A stretch of 26,813 nucleotides of DNA, from positions 1 through 26,813 of the forward strand of contig JBILHQ010000059.1 of NCBI GenBank assembly GCA_044350415.1, written 5' to 3'. The DNA is from M3007 sp044350415 (lineage in GTDB: Bacteria; Bacteroidota; Bacteroidia; Chitinophagales; Saprospiraceae). Both the position numbers and the translations under genes were made by a program. Below are positions 5,956 to 12,826 of the stretch, piece by piece. The notes below the pieces were generated by a model. The model saw nothing but the letters and a program-made list of their open reading frames with translations. It did not search any database and was not told where the DNA came from. The first letter of the stretch is position 1. Each line of letters starts with the position of its first letter.

Positions 5956-7737
5956 ATGAAACTGATAGTCCTTTTGCTTTCGTCCATCTTGTTTGTTTCA
6001 TGCGTTTCGGAGTCAAATCACTACACCAAAGATGACATCGAACCTGCGGCTGAAGCATTTCTTTCGCATGGATGGATCAACAAGTACATCGACAAAGGCC
6101 AGCATGCCGTGTTTCCAGCGTCCTGTTTTCAGGACATCAAAAAAACTGTTCCTAAAAAATGGTGGCGGTTTGCCCTAGAAGCCCTCTATTATAATTTGCC
6201 GGAAAAACCCGACGACGGCTCGAATGATACCTGGCTCACCACAGCAGATTCCATCCTATTGGACAAAAATGTACATGCCTTTGTACAACTGATCTTTGGT
6301 TTAAGACTCTGTTCTTCGGGGAAGTATGACGATGCATTGGTTCGTTTACAAGAAAGCTATCAACTAAGCCAGCTCAGCGGTCAGCTCTTTCGAGCCAACG
6401 ATGCCCGACGATATATGGCGCGATGCTACCTGCTCAAAGGCGAATACCCCACTGCCGTTGAAATACTCAATGAAGTTTTTGAGTTTTTGAAGGATAAACC
6501 AGATCCCTTTCATCAAGTGCGGAAATTTGAGACCATGCTTCAACTGTCCTATGTGTATAATTCCTGTTCGGAATACGAAAAAGCACTGTACTGGAGTAAA
6601 AAAGCATTCCATTACGTTCGACAATTTGATCATCCTGGGCAGGAAGTAATCGTCGAAGAGAGAATGGCAACAATTTTTTTGAACTTGAACATGCCCGACT
6701 CTGCATTTTTGTTGTTAAAAGAAGCCCAAACCCAAAGGCTTGCCTTTCAAATCAAGCATGACACTGCCAGCGGACAGTATCTCTTTGGCAAAACCCTTTT
6801 TATGCTGGGGCGATGCCAGGAAGCATTGCCAATGTTAAAACGCGCCGAATCTGGCAACCTTGAAAATGCCAACGGGCTTAAAATTGCGGAGATAAAAACC
6901 GCCATTGCCGACTGTATGCAGCTGGTTGGCTCCTCCGACTCCGCGATGTATTACTACCGACAAGCACTGACCCTGAGTCCGGTACAATCCGACAAGGCAA
7001 AGATTCACCACAAGATTGCAGAACTTTGCACACTGAGGGGCCAGTATCAACAGGCGTTGTACCACCACCAAATGGGTGTCCGCTGTTTCAGCGATTTTTT
7101 CAGTCCTGAAAAAGACCGGACGCTGGGAAAAATAGAAGCTTACAGTACGCTCGATTACCAAAAAAAGAACATTGAAAAGCTGAAAAAAAACCACAACAAT
7201 CAGTGGTTTCTGCTTGTCTTTTTGGGTTGTTCTTTGCTCATCGGGAGTGGCGTTGTATTGATCTTGTCACATCGCCAAGGCCAGAAACGACGGGATTTGA
7301 AAAACCAGCAGGTGGTACAACAACAGCACCTGGAAAGGGTCAGCGCGTCTCTCAACCAAAAAGATGCTGAATTGAGCGAAGCGCAACATTTGTTGGCCTT
7401 AAAAAACCAGCTTATTCAGACCCTGGAACAAAAAATGGGTTCCTCAGCATTGGACGCACCAATGCGGATGCTTACAAAAAAAGACTGGTTGACTTTTCAG
7501 CAGTCCTTCGAAACCCAATTTCCTGATTTCATCTCGCGCCTGAGGGCAAGGTTTGTCCAGATTTCCGGTACCGATATACGCCTCTTTATTCTGATCAAAA
7601 TTGGCGTCGACAGCCGAAGCATTGCTGATATTTCGGGCATTTCAGTCGAAAGTGTTTACCGTGGCCGTACCCGCCTACGCAAAAAACTGGGGCTGGACAA
7701 CTCCGAGAATCTGGAAACTTTTATTGCGTTGTTTTGA
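5956..7737 (+). CDS. TPR lipoprotein / membrane-anchored regulator with C-terminal HTH
   Basis: A 593-residue protein with three parts. The N-terminus MKLIVLLLSSILFVSC is a lipoprotein-type signal, with Cys16 in FVSC (Phe at -3 is slightly atypical). Residues ~90-400 are helical TPR-like repeats such as YDDALVRLQESYQLSQLSG and QQALYHHQMGVRCF. A transmembrane helix follows at ~417-437 (WFLLVFLGCSLLIGSGVVLI), then a charged coiled coil (~440-485) and a LuxR/GerE-like helix-turn-helix at ~538-580 (IADISGISVESVYRGRTRLR). This layout, sensing repeats outside and HTH inside, is a common Bacteroidota one-component regulator, so I infer signal-dependent transcription control from the inner membrane; targets are unknown. 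It converges on the cofilin-like gene, sharing a bidirectional hairpin. Confidence 0.85.
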   Translation: MKLIVLLLSSILFVSCVSESNHYTKDDIEPAAEAFLSHGWINKYIDKGQHAVFPASCFQDIKKTVPKKWWRFALEALYYNLPEKPDDGSNDTWLTTADSILLDKNVHAFVQLIFGLRLCSSGKYDDALVRLQESYQLSQLSGQLFRANDARRYMARCYLLKGEYPTAVEILNEVFEFLKDKPDPFHQVRKFETMLQLSYVYNSCSEYEKALYWSKKAFHYVRQFDHPGQEVIVEERMATIFLNLNMPDSAFLLLKEAQTQRLAFQIKHDTASGQYLFGKTLFMLGRCQEALPMLKRAESGNLENANGLKIAEIKTAIADCMQLVGSSDSAMYYYRQALTLSPVQSDKAKIHHKIAELCTLRGQYQQALYHHQMGVRCFSDFFSPEKDRTLGKIEAYSTLDYQKKNIEKLKKNHNNQWFLLVFLGCSLLIGSGVVLILSHRQGQKRRDLKNQQVVQQQHLERVSASLNQKDAELSEAQHLLALKNQLIQTLEQKMGSSALDAPMRMLTKKDWLTFQQSFETQFPDFISRLRARFVQISGTDIRLFILIKIGVDSRSIADISGISVESVYRGRTRLRKKLGLDNSENLETFIALF

Positions 7738-7804
7738 ATGCCTCAAGTCCTGACCTAATGCTTCAACCACGTAGTGGTGATGTTTTGGTCACAACTTGAG
7801 GCAT
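7738..7804. terminator. Bidirectional hairpin between convergent genes
   Basis: It begins on the base after the TPR regulator's stop. The arm ATGCCTCAAGTCCTGACC (7738-7755) pairs with 7787-7804, with two mismatches. Inside is a second stem, ACCAC-GTA-GTGGT (7766-7778). It ends five bases before the stop of the minus-strand cofilin-like gene. There is no long T-run on either side, so termination efficiency is uncertain, but position and symmetry suggest it ends both transcripts. Confidence 0.6.
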
Positions 7805-7809
7805 TAAGA

Positions 7810-8217
7810 TCACTTCATCAGTTTGCGAATAACCTCATATTGAAGTCCGTCGAGATCACTTACGGTCAAATCCATGCTGATTCCGTCACAAGCTTGTTTT
7901 ATCTCACCTTTAATCATCGTACTCGACATTTTTCTCCGGACGGACACATCCTCCGGAATCCACGTGATTAGTAAAAGTGGGTTTCTTATTAGAGGTACGA
8001 CTTCATCGGTTTCATAATTAAAACGCACAATAAGAAATACCAGGTCATCTTTTGGCAATTGAGCAACAATATCCTGGTAAGAGGTATTGGCATCTGCTTT
8101 ACTAAGCAATAGTACATCCCGATTATTGCTATCCAGTGTTAAAAACAATGCACTTGCATCATGGTTTGTTTTCATCGAATTAAAACTGTCAATGACGTTT
8201 TGACTTATTATACTCAT
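7810..8217 (-). CDS. ADF/cofilin-like actin-binding domain protein
   Basis: A single-domain 135-residue protein that aligns by eye along its whole length with eukaryotic ADF/cofilin. VIDSFNSMK (8-16) matches the first helix; ALFLTLD (23-29) the first strand; SYQDIVAQLPKDDLVFLIVR (46-65) corresponds to yeast cofilin SYDAFLEKLPENDCLYAIYD; FNYET (66-70) matches FEYE. LLLITWIPEDVSVRRKM (81-97) matches IVFFTWSPDTAPVRSKM. IKGEIKQACDGIS (102-114) follows the long actin-binding helix, and the C-terminal helix is LDGLQYEVIRKL. Basic residues used for actin contact in yeast cofilin (Arg96, Lys98, Lys105) have counterparts in Arg94, Lys96 and Lys103. The N-terminal tail is about three residues shorter. 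No signal peptide, so probably cytoplasmic. The partner (a bacterial actin homologue or a host actin) is unknown. The A-rich ATG start lacks a Shine-Dalgarno, as is common in Bacteroidota. Confidence 0.8.
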   Translation of the reverse strand: MSIISQNVIDSFNSMKTNHDASALFLTLDSNNRDVLLLSKADANTSYQDIVAQLPKDDLVFLIVRFNYETDEVVPLIRNPLLLITWIPEDVSVRRKMSSTMIKGEIKQACDGISMDLTVSDLDGLQYEVIRKLMK

Positions 8218-8290
8218 TTTTGCTTATGCTTATCGCGTTGTAAGCTTTTGGTCGCGCCTTTCTTTTTCCAAAACAGGTGGGTTCAGGAAC
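8218..8290 (-). promoter_or_regulatory. Diverged leader L3 upstream of the cofilin-like gene
   Basis: Read outward from the ATG, the segment GTCGCGCCTTTCTTTTTCCA...GGTTCAGG resembles GCTGCGCCCTACTTTCTTCC...GTGTTCAGG of leaders L1 and L2, at about the same distance from the start codon. The similarity is partial and has lost the hairpin arms, so homology is only suggested. Confidence 0.3.
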
Positions 8291-8355
8291 TTCCGTTTTT
8301 ACAATTGATTGCGATAAAAGTACCCTATTTCAGAGGGTGTGTCCAAATTGCGTTC

Positions 8356-8520
8356 ATGTACAACGTATGTACAAATTGGGGGACAGACAGTTTTGGGCTA
8401 TTTTCGGGCCTTAAAAAGCGACCCTCAAGTGTCCCTAAGCTTGAATGAACGCGAAAGCTATCCAACTCATTGGGAGCACCAAAGCGGAGGGGTGTTCGGG
8501 TAGTGCCCCTTTTTGTTTTT
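8356..8520. repeat. Repeat R2, copy B
   Basis: Near-identical to 5208-5374. It begins with ATGTACAACGTATGTACA and ends in the hairpin at 8488-8510 (AGGGG...CCCCT) with a long T-run. Here R2 is not preceded by R1, so R2 can move or be retained on its own. Confidence 0.8.
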
Positions 8521-8544
8521 ATTCTTTTTTGTCGTTTCGCCCAT

Positions 8545-8685
8545 CTACAGCACTGCCGTCACTCTCGTCTCATCTAAGGCAACTACCTGCCCACCTGAAA
8601 ATCTCGTGAAAATCAAATGGATACCTGATTTGTCGGGATGAGGGACTAATGACGGGTATGCAGCAGCAAATGTAAACGGGTTCAT
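8545..8685 (-). CDS. Small hypothetical protein (46 aa)
   Basis: A short frame starting ATG at 8685 encodes MNPFTFAAAYPSLVPHPDKS followed by GIHLIFTRFSGGQVVALDET and a brief tail, ending in TAG at 8545-8547. It starts 29 bases after the stop of the chimeric remnant upstream on the same strand. Composition is protein-like, but I recognise no family. It could be a real small gene or a fragment of an element that also left the recombinase remnant. Confidence 0.25.
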   Translation of the reverse strand: MNPFTFAAAYPSLVPHPDKSGIHLIFTRFSGGQVVALDETRVTAVL

Positions 8686-8713
8686 CTTGTATTTTCAAAT
8701 TATCTAATGTACT

Positions 8714-9028
8714 TCACAATATTCCCATTCCTTTCTTAGTAATCCCGATGGTATATCGGGACAAGTGATGGGTGTAAATTTCAGTGGTTTTACTGCGGGC
8801 ATGCCCCATTTGTTCCAGGATATAGATGTAACCCACCAGCGCTACTCCCAGTACGCCACCACCTTTTTGGACAAGGTTGACGTATTGATGACCGGCTCCA
8901 TCAAGGGTATCATAAACAAGGAGTGGATTTTTGTCATCGAATTGCCAGCGTAATCGCGTCGGACAGTCCTGAACTTCCGGGAGTTGGGTGAAGTCGCGGT
9001 TCGTCAATTTGAATTTGGTATTTTTCAT
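8714..9028 (-). pseudogene. Chimeric remnant: patatin-like N-terminus joined to tyrosine-recombinase C-terminus
   Basis: An open frame of 104 residues that reads as parts of two unrelated families. Residues ~49-75 (NLVQKGGGVLGVALVGYIYI) match the start of patatin-like phospholipases, with the glycine-rich oxyanion motif GGGxxG at 56-61, but the catalytic GxSxG that should follow is absent. Residues ~75-90 (GHARSKTTEIYTHHLS) match the C-terminal motif of phage/XerCD-type tyrosine recombinases, with His76 and the nucleophile-position Tyr85 in EIYTH. The upstream Arg and His-x-x-Arg boxes are missing, so no recombinase activity is expected. The junction lies near codons 72-76 (about 8803-8815). 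It probably arose by deletion or element excision joining a patatin gene to an integrase gene, and marks the right side of the repeat-rich region. Confidence 0.65.
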
Positions 9029-9116
9029 GAATATTTTTGTTGATTTAGCTCATGTTGTCAGGCTAATAAAAATACAGAACAAATACACTTATATATTGCG
9101 TATTTTGCAAATGAAA

Positions 9117-9141
9117 TTACTGTTAAGTCTCTCAACAGTAA
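9117..9141. terminator. Hairpin downstream of the metallophosphoesterase pair
   Basis: TTACTGTT (9117-9124) and AACAGTAA (9134-9141) form a perfect 8-bp stem around a 9-base loop. On the minus strand it lies about 47 bases after the stop of the metallophosphoesterase gene and is followed by a T-rich but interrupted stretch. A weak terminator is likely; an operator is an alternative. Confidence 0.4.
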
Positions 9142-9187
9142 AAATCATCTCCTGATTTTGCGACTGACTGTTAACATTTTTAGATTT

Positions 9188-10903
9188 CTATCGCACCAAC
9201 AATATCTTCCCGGTACGTTGATGCTCATTGTCACCCAGTAATACATACCAATAAACGCCAACGGGCACTGTATTTCCTGCGCTGTCTTTCCCATCCCATA
9301 TTATTCGAAATTGACCGGATGCCACCTTACTGCCTGCGATGAGGCGGCGCACCAACTGGCCTTTTTCATTAAAAACGGAAAGGTTAATCTGTTCAGGTTG
9401 TTCCACAGCAAATTCGATGGTGGTTTCCTGTACAAAAGGGTTGGGGTAAACCAGCTCGTCGGCATAATGGCTGTTCCACAGCACCGGGACGCCCGTAGTT
9501 AAGGAATCATAACAATTGGTGGCACCGATAAAATAAGTGGCAGAAACGTCTTTGTTGTGGCGGTTGGCATTTTCATTTTGTGGCAGGTACGCGCGTACGT
9601 AGTCGACCTGGGCGCCATCAGGGCCTACAGTGACGCGGATATGACCTGAATTGGGCAGGATCTGGCCTTCGAAGTAGCCATAATCATCGGCTTGTCCGGC
9701 ATTTTGAAAATTGGGATGACTGGGTTGAGGTGTTTCCTGGTAAATGAGGCAGCCTTTTTCCTGTTTGCCAAAAAAATGATCATGTCCGTGAAAAAAAATG
9801 TTCACCCGATGTTCGGTCAACAGGTCTTTGATGGGTTTGTACCAACCTGGCCGGTTGGCCATAAATCCGGGCGTGCCGTCGAGGTTGTCTCCGCCCCATT
9901 CATAGCGATCGGCAAATTCCACACCGCCACGCCCATCAGGGTCGCCGCCGATAATTTGGTGGGCGAATACGAATTTGAAAGTGGCAGTACTGCTTTCCAG
10001 CGTCGTTTTTAGCCAATCGTACTGTGTTTTACCGAGTGTCCAGCGCCAGCCGTGCAGGGAATCAGGTTTAGGGGAAGTGTACCAATACGGGTCGAGGACT
10101 ATAAATTGCGCATCGCCCCATTGCCAGGAATAGTAGTTTTCGCGTTGACCAACAAAATTCGGGGTACTCGGGTCGCCGGTGTAAAAATTGTCGGGAGAGG
10201 GGTTGAGGAAGTATTTTTTACGGTCGGTCGCACCCCAAATGGCTACATTATTGGCAGTGCCATTGAGTTGCCAGCCCGATTCTCCTTCATGGTTGCCCAG
10301 CGCAATAAAAAGCGGTACAGAATGGCATTCTGTTTCATAATAAGACCGCAGCAAATGGCAGCGATAAGTAATGGTGTCATGGGAAAGCATATTGGCGGCG
10401 TTTTTCAGTTTGTCCGACATGAGTATGTCGCCGAGGTCTATCATAAAATCGGGGCCGTCTTCCAGTTGGTTGCGGAGACAGCGCCGGTACAGCGCGGTAT
10501 CGCTTTGTTCGTCCAAATGCGGATCGGCCTGGACAATAAAAGAGAAGGTGCTTCCGGGAGCGCGTTGTGTATGGAAAGAAAATTCGGGCCTTGTAGTAAA
10601 CGTTGCAGCGCCGGGTACCCGATAGCACATCCGGTAAACGTATTGTGTGTTGGCATTGAGGTTGGCTACAAGGATTTCGGCGGACTCGCCAGCTGAAAAT
10701 ACCTGCCAGGTTGTTTGGCCAGGGTAAATGCCGCTGGCAGTGCCATATTGCACGCAAACCTCTGCGGGGCTGTCAAAAAAGGCTTGTACGGTGATACTGT
10801 GATCGGTGGGTCGTCCGAGCAGCTCAGCATGAACGAGGGTTTGGGCTGGTGTTGGAGTAGCCATCAGGATGAGGCTTATGAGGCAATAAAGGTGGTGTTG
10901 CAT
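9188..10903 (-). CDS. Secreted metallophosphoesterase with T9SS C-terminal sorting domain (paralogue 1)
   Basis: A 571-residue exported enzyme. The signal peptide ends in PTPAQ (residue ~21). An N-terminal fibronectin/purple-acid-phosphatase-like beta domain (~25-115) precedes the calcineurin-like catalytic domain. Metal-ligand motifs are ADPHLDE (Asp127, His129), LGD (Asp159), GNHE (203-206), FAHQ, and HGHDHFF. The final ~90 residues (YPNPFVQETTIEFAVEQPEQ... to GKILLVR) form a FlgD-like type A T9SS sorting domain, so the protein should be cell-surface attached or released. The substrate is unknown; phosphodiesters or phosphomonoesters are usual for the family. It lies 101 bp downstream of a same-strand paralogue of the same architecture, probably one transcript. 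No Shine-Dalgarno at the ATG. Confidence 0.9.
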   Translation of the reverse strand: MQHHLYCLISLILMATPTPAQTLVHAELLGRPTDHSITVQAFFDSPAEVCVQYGTASGIYPGQTTWQVFSAGESAEILVANLNANTQYVYRMCYRVPGAATFTTRPEFSFHTQRAPGSTFSFIVQADPHLDEQSDTALYRRCLRNQLEDGPDFMIDLGDILMSDKLKNAANMLSHDTITYRCHLLRSYYETECHSVPLFIALGNHEGESGWQLNGTANNVAIWGATDRKKYFLNPSPDNFYTGDPSTPNFVGQRENYYSWQWGDAQFIVLDPYWYTSPKPDSLHGWRWTLGKTQYDWLKTTLESSTATFKFVFAHQIIGGDPDGRGGVEFADRYEWGGDNLDGTPGFMANRPGWYKPIKDLLTEHRVNIFFHGHDHFFGKQEKGCLIYQETPQPSHPNFQNAGQADDYGYFEGQILPNSGHIRVTVGPDGAQVDYVRAYLPQNENANRHNKDVSATYFIGATNCYDSLTTGVPVLWNSHYADELVYPNPFVQETTIEFAVEQPEQINLSVFNEKGQLVRRLIAGSKVASGQFRIIWDGKDSAGNTVPVGVYWYVLLGDNEHQRTGKILLVR

Positions 10904-11004
10904 ATGTGGATATGGAAATATTTACCTGGAAAAGGAGGTGTTTGGGTATTTGTGAATGGGCAGTTTGACGTACCTGAGGAAAATGGGCAAAATTGTCCGG
11001 TCAT

Positions 11005-12651
11005 CTACCGTACCACCACTTTCACCCCTGTACTGCGAACCCCATCGGCCAACCGCACCACATAAACCCCGGCAGCCAAATGGCTCACATCAAAATGGCC
11101 AACCGTATTGCCTTGTTCCAATATCCGGGATTGGACAGTTTGCCCTTGCAGGTTCATCAAAGTGATCACCCGGTCGAACGATGTCGTGTTTTGAGCTTGT
11201 ACGACTACCACATTCCTGGCCGGATTGGGAGATAAGGAAAAGCCTCTTTCTGACTTCAATGGGTCGGGTTGCGTTCCTGAGGCGCATTCTCCTACGGCAT
11301 AACTATAGGCAATTTCGCCATTATGGTGTTCCCCGCTGAGCGTGTCGGCGGGCAAATAAGCGCGAACAAAATCGACCGTTACACATTGGGGGGCAACGGT
11401 CACCCGCAAATGCCCGGTGCCATTAAGGGTCACATCGGTATAGGCATCGGCATTAGCCAAAACCCCGATTTCATATGTGGAATCGCTGGGCATTGGGACT
11501 TCCTGGTAAACCAGGCCATCTAATTCTTCTTTTGCATACAAGTGGTCGTGTCCCTGAAAGAAAATATTCACGCCATTGGCGACCATTAATTGGTGGATAG
11601 GCATGGCCCAACCTGGCCGGTAAGTATCGAATTTCCAGGTGCCTCCGTCGTAGCCGCCCCACTCAAATCCAGTGGCGGTGCCTGCACCGCCTCTCCCTTG
11701 TCCGCGGGTATGGTGCGCGAAAACAAATTTGTATTTGGCAGTACTGGTTTCCAGGGTTTGCCGGAGCCATTGGTATTGGGTTTCGCCGAGGGTCCAATCC
11801 CACTTTTGAGGTTTTTCGTTAACGGCACAATCGCGGTAGACATCCAGCACTACGAATAAGGCATCGCCCCATTGCCAGGCGTAATAATTTTCTGGAAGGC
11901 CAATACCGTATTGTTCCTCCGTCATATTGCCGCTGTAGAAGTCGTTAGGGTAGGGGTTAGGGTAGTAAAATTTCCGCCATTGCGTGCCGTAAACTGCGAT
12001 ATTTTCGGGCGGATTCTGGTTCAGGTAATAGCCGGTTTCGCCCTCATGATTGCCCAAACAAACGAAAAAAGGCATAGAATGGCACACCTTGCCGAGATAT
12101 TGCAGGTAGTCCTTATGTAGTTCATCCATATCAGCACTGGTAGTAGTTTCCGGCGTATGATCGTCACCAAATATATCGCCTAAAGAGAGCATAAAATCTG
12201 CACTGTCTTTGGCCTCGTTTTGAAGGGTGATTTCATAAATACTGCGCACGCCTTTTTTGTCGTAGAGGTGTTCGTCGGCCTCCAGATTGAACCGGAAGGT
12301 TGATCCCGGTGCGCGTTGGGTAAAAAAAGTATGTTCCTGGCTGGTATGAAAAAGTGCGTCGGTTGGTGTTTTGTAAACGGTGCGGTAATAATACCTTGTA
12401 TTAGGCAACAACGGTTGAAGATCCATTTCCACAGGTGTATTGGGCTGGTTGTTCACCACCGGAGTAAGTTGGGTGTAATTGTTGGGAGCCGTGCCAAATT
12501 CAAAATAAACGACAATCTGTTCACTGAACAAAACACTGACAGTGACCGAATTGTCTGTAGGTCGGCCCAATATTTCAGTGAAAGTTTGAGCGGAAAGGGA
12601 TGGTTGGAAAACCATAAAATACAATAGGGAAAGGGTAATTTTTTTAATCAT
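11005..12651 (-). CDS. Secreted metallophosphoesterase with T9SS C-terminal sorting domain (paralogue 2)
   Basis: A 548-residue protein when started at the ATG at 12651, which gives a clean signal peptide MIKKITLSLLYFMVFQPSLS with cleavage near SAQ; an upstream in-frame ATG at 12729 would add 26 residues before the signal and lies inside a hairpin. An N-terminal beta domain (LGRPTDNSVTVSVLF, like LGRPTDHSITVQAFF in paralogue 1) precedes the calcineurin-like domain with motifs ADEHLYD, SLGDIFGDD, LGNHEGE, FAHHTRG and FQGHDHLYA. The tail LSPNPARNVVVV...VKVVVR is a type A T9SS sorting domain but of the shorter kind, unlike the FlgD-type tail of paralogue 1. Surface-exposed phosphoesterase; substrate unknown. 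First gene of a probable two-gene operon. Confidence 0.9.
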   Translation of the reverse strand: MIKKITLSLLYFMVFQPSLSAQTFTEILGRPTDNSVTVSVLFSEQIVVYFEFGTAPNNYTQLTPVVNNQPNTPVEMDLQPLLPNTRYYYRTVYKTPTDALFHTSQEHTFFTQRAPGSTFRFNLEADEHLYDKKGVRSIYEITLQNEAKDSADFMLSLGDIFGDDHTPETTTSADMDELHKDYLQYLGKVCHSMPFFVCLGNHEGETGYYLNQNPPENIAVYGTQWRKFYYPNPYPNDFYSGNMTEEQYGIGLPENYYAWQWGDALFVVLDVYRDCAVNEKPQKWDWTLGETQYQWLRQTLETSTAKYKFVFAHHTRGQGRGGAGTATGFEWGGYDGGTWKFDTYRPGWAMPIHQLMVANGVNIFFQGHDHLYAKEELDGLVYQEVPMPSDSTYEIGVLANADAYTDVTLNGTGHLRVTVAPQCVTVDFVRAYLPADTLSGEHHNGEIAYSYAVGECASGTQPDPLKSERGFSLSPNPARNVVVVQAQNTTSFDRVITLMNLQGQTVQSRILEQGNTVGHFDVSHLAAGVYVVRLADGVRSTGVKVVVR

Positions 12652-12681
12652 AAAAAAATGGCTGAAATTTGTCGAATAAAG

Positions 12682-12733
12682 CAACGTGTCACCAATAGCC
12701 ACCTGCTTTTGGAAGGTTATTGATGACACGTTG
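12682..12733. promoter_or_regulatory. Long hairpin in the divergent intergenic region
   Basis: CAACGTGTCACCAATA (12682-12697) pairs with 12718-12733, with one mismatch, and the stem extends partly inward (GCCACC against GGAAGG). It sits 31 bases upstream of the metallophosphoesterase ATG and before the oxygenase. It may be a 5'-UTR structure or an operator for the divergent genes; the loop is too large to call a terminator with confidence. Confidence 0.5.
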
Positions 12734-12745
12734 CTATGACTGAAT

Positions 12746-12765
12746 AAAGGAGGATAAGTTTAATG
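12746..12765 (+). promoter_or_regulatory. Strong Shine-Dalgarno and ATG out of frame with the oxygenase
   Basis: AAAGGAGGAT (12746-12755) followed eight bases later by TTAATG (ATG at 12763) is a textbook ribosome-binding site, unusual in this window. The frame it opens ends after about 36 codons and is shifted by one base from the oxygenase frame, which has no ATG of its own here. A frameshift in the leader or a short leader peptide would explain it. Confidence 0.4.
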
Positions 12766-12826
12766 CAGGAAATACCACTACCTTGCACCTCCAGGGTTTT
12801 ACGCCTCAGGCTTCAAACATCACCTA

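Noticed and set aside
8714..9028. Functional tyrosine recombinase
   Set aside because: Only the last motif with the Tyr-position residue remains; the catalytic Arg and HxxR boxes are missing.
1..9100. Calling the whole region a mobile integron
   Set aside because: Only one attC-like site is seen, its central spacer is paired, and there is no integrase or attI. I report it as a resemblance only.
10052..10696. 214-codon plus-strand frame inside the metallophosphoesterase gene
   Set aside because: It lies fully opposite a gene with complete catalytic motifs and a sorting domain; its translation matches no recognisable protein.
12652..12729. Upstream ATG start for metallophosphoesterase paralogue 2
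   Set aside because: It would place 26 hydrophilic residues before a clear signal peptide and begin within a hairpin arm; the ATG at 12651 is the better start.
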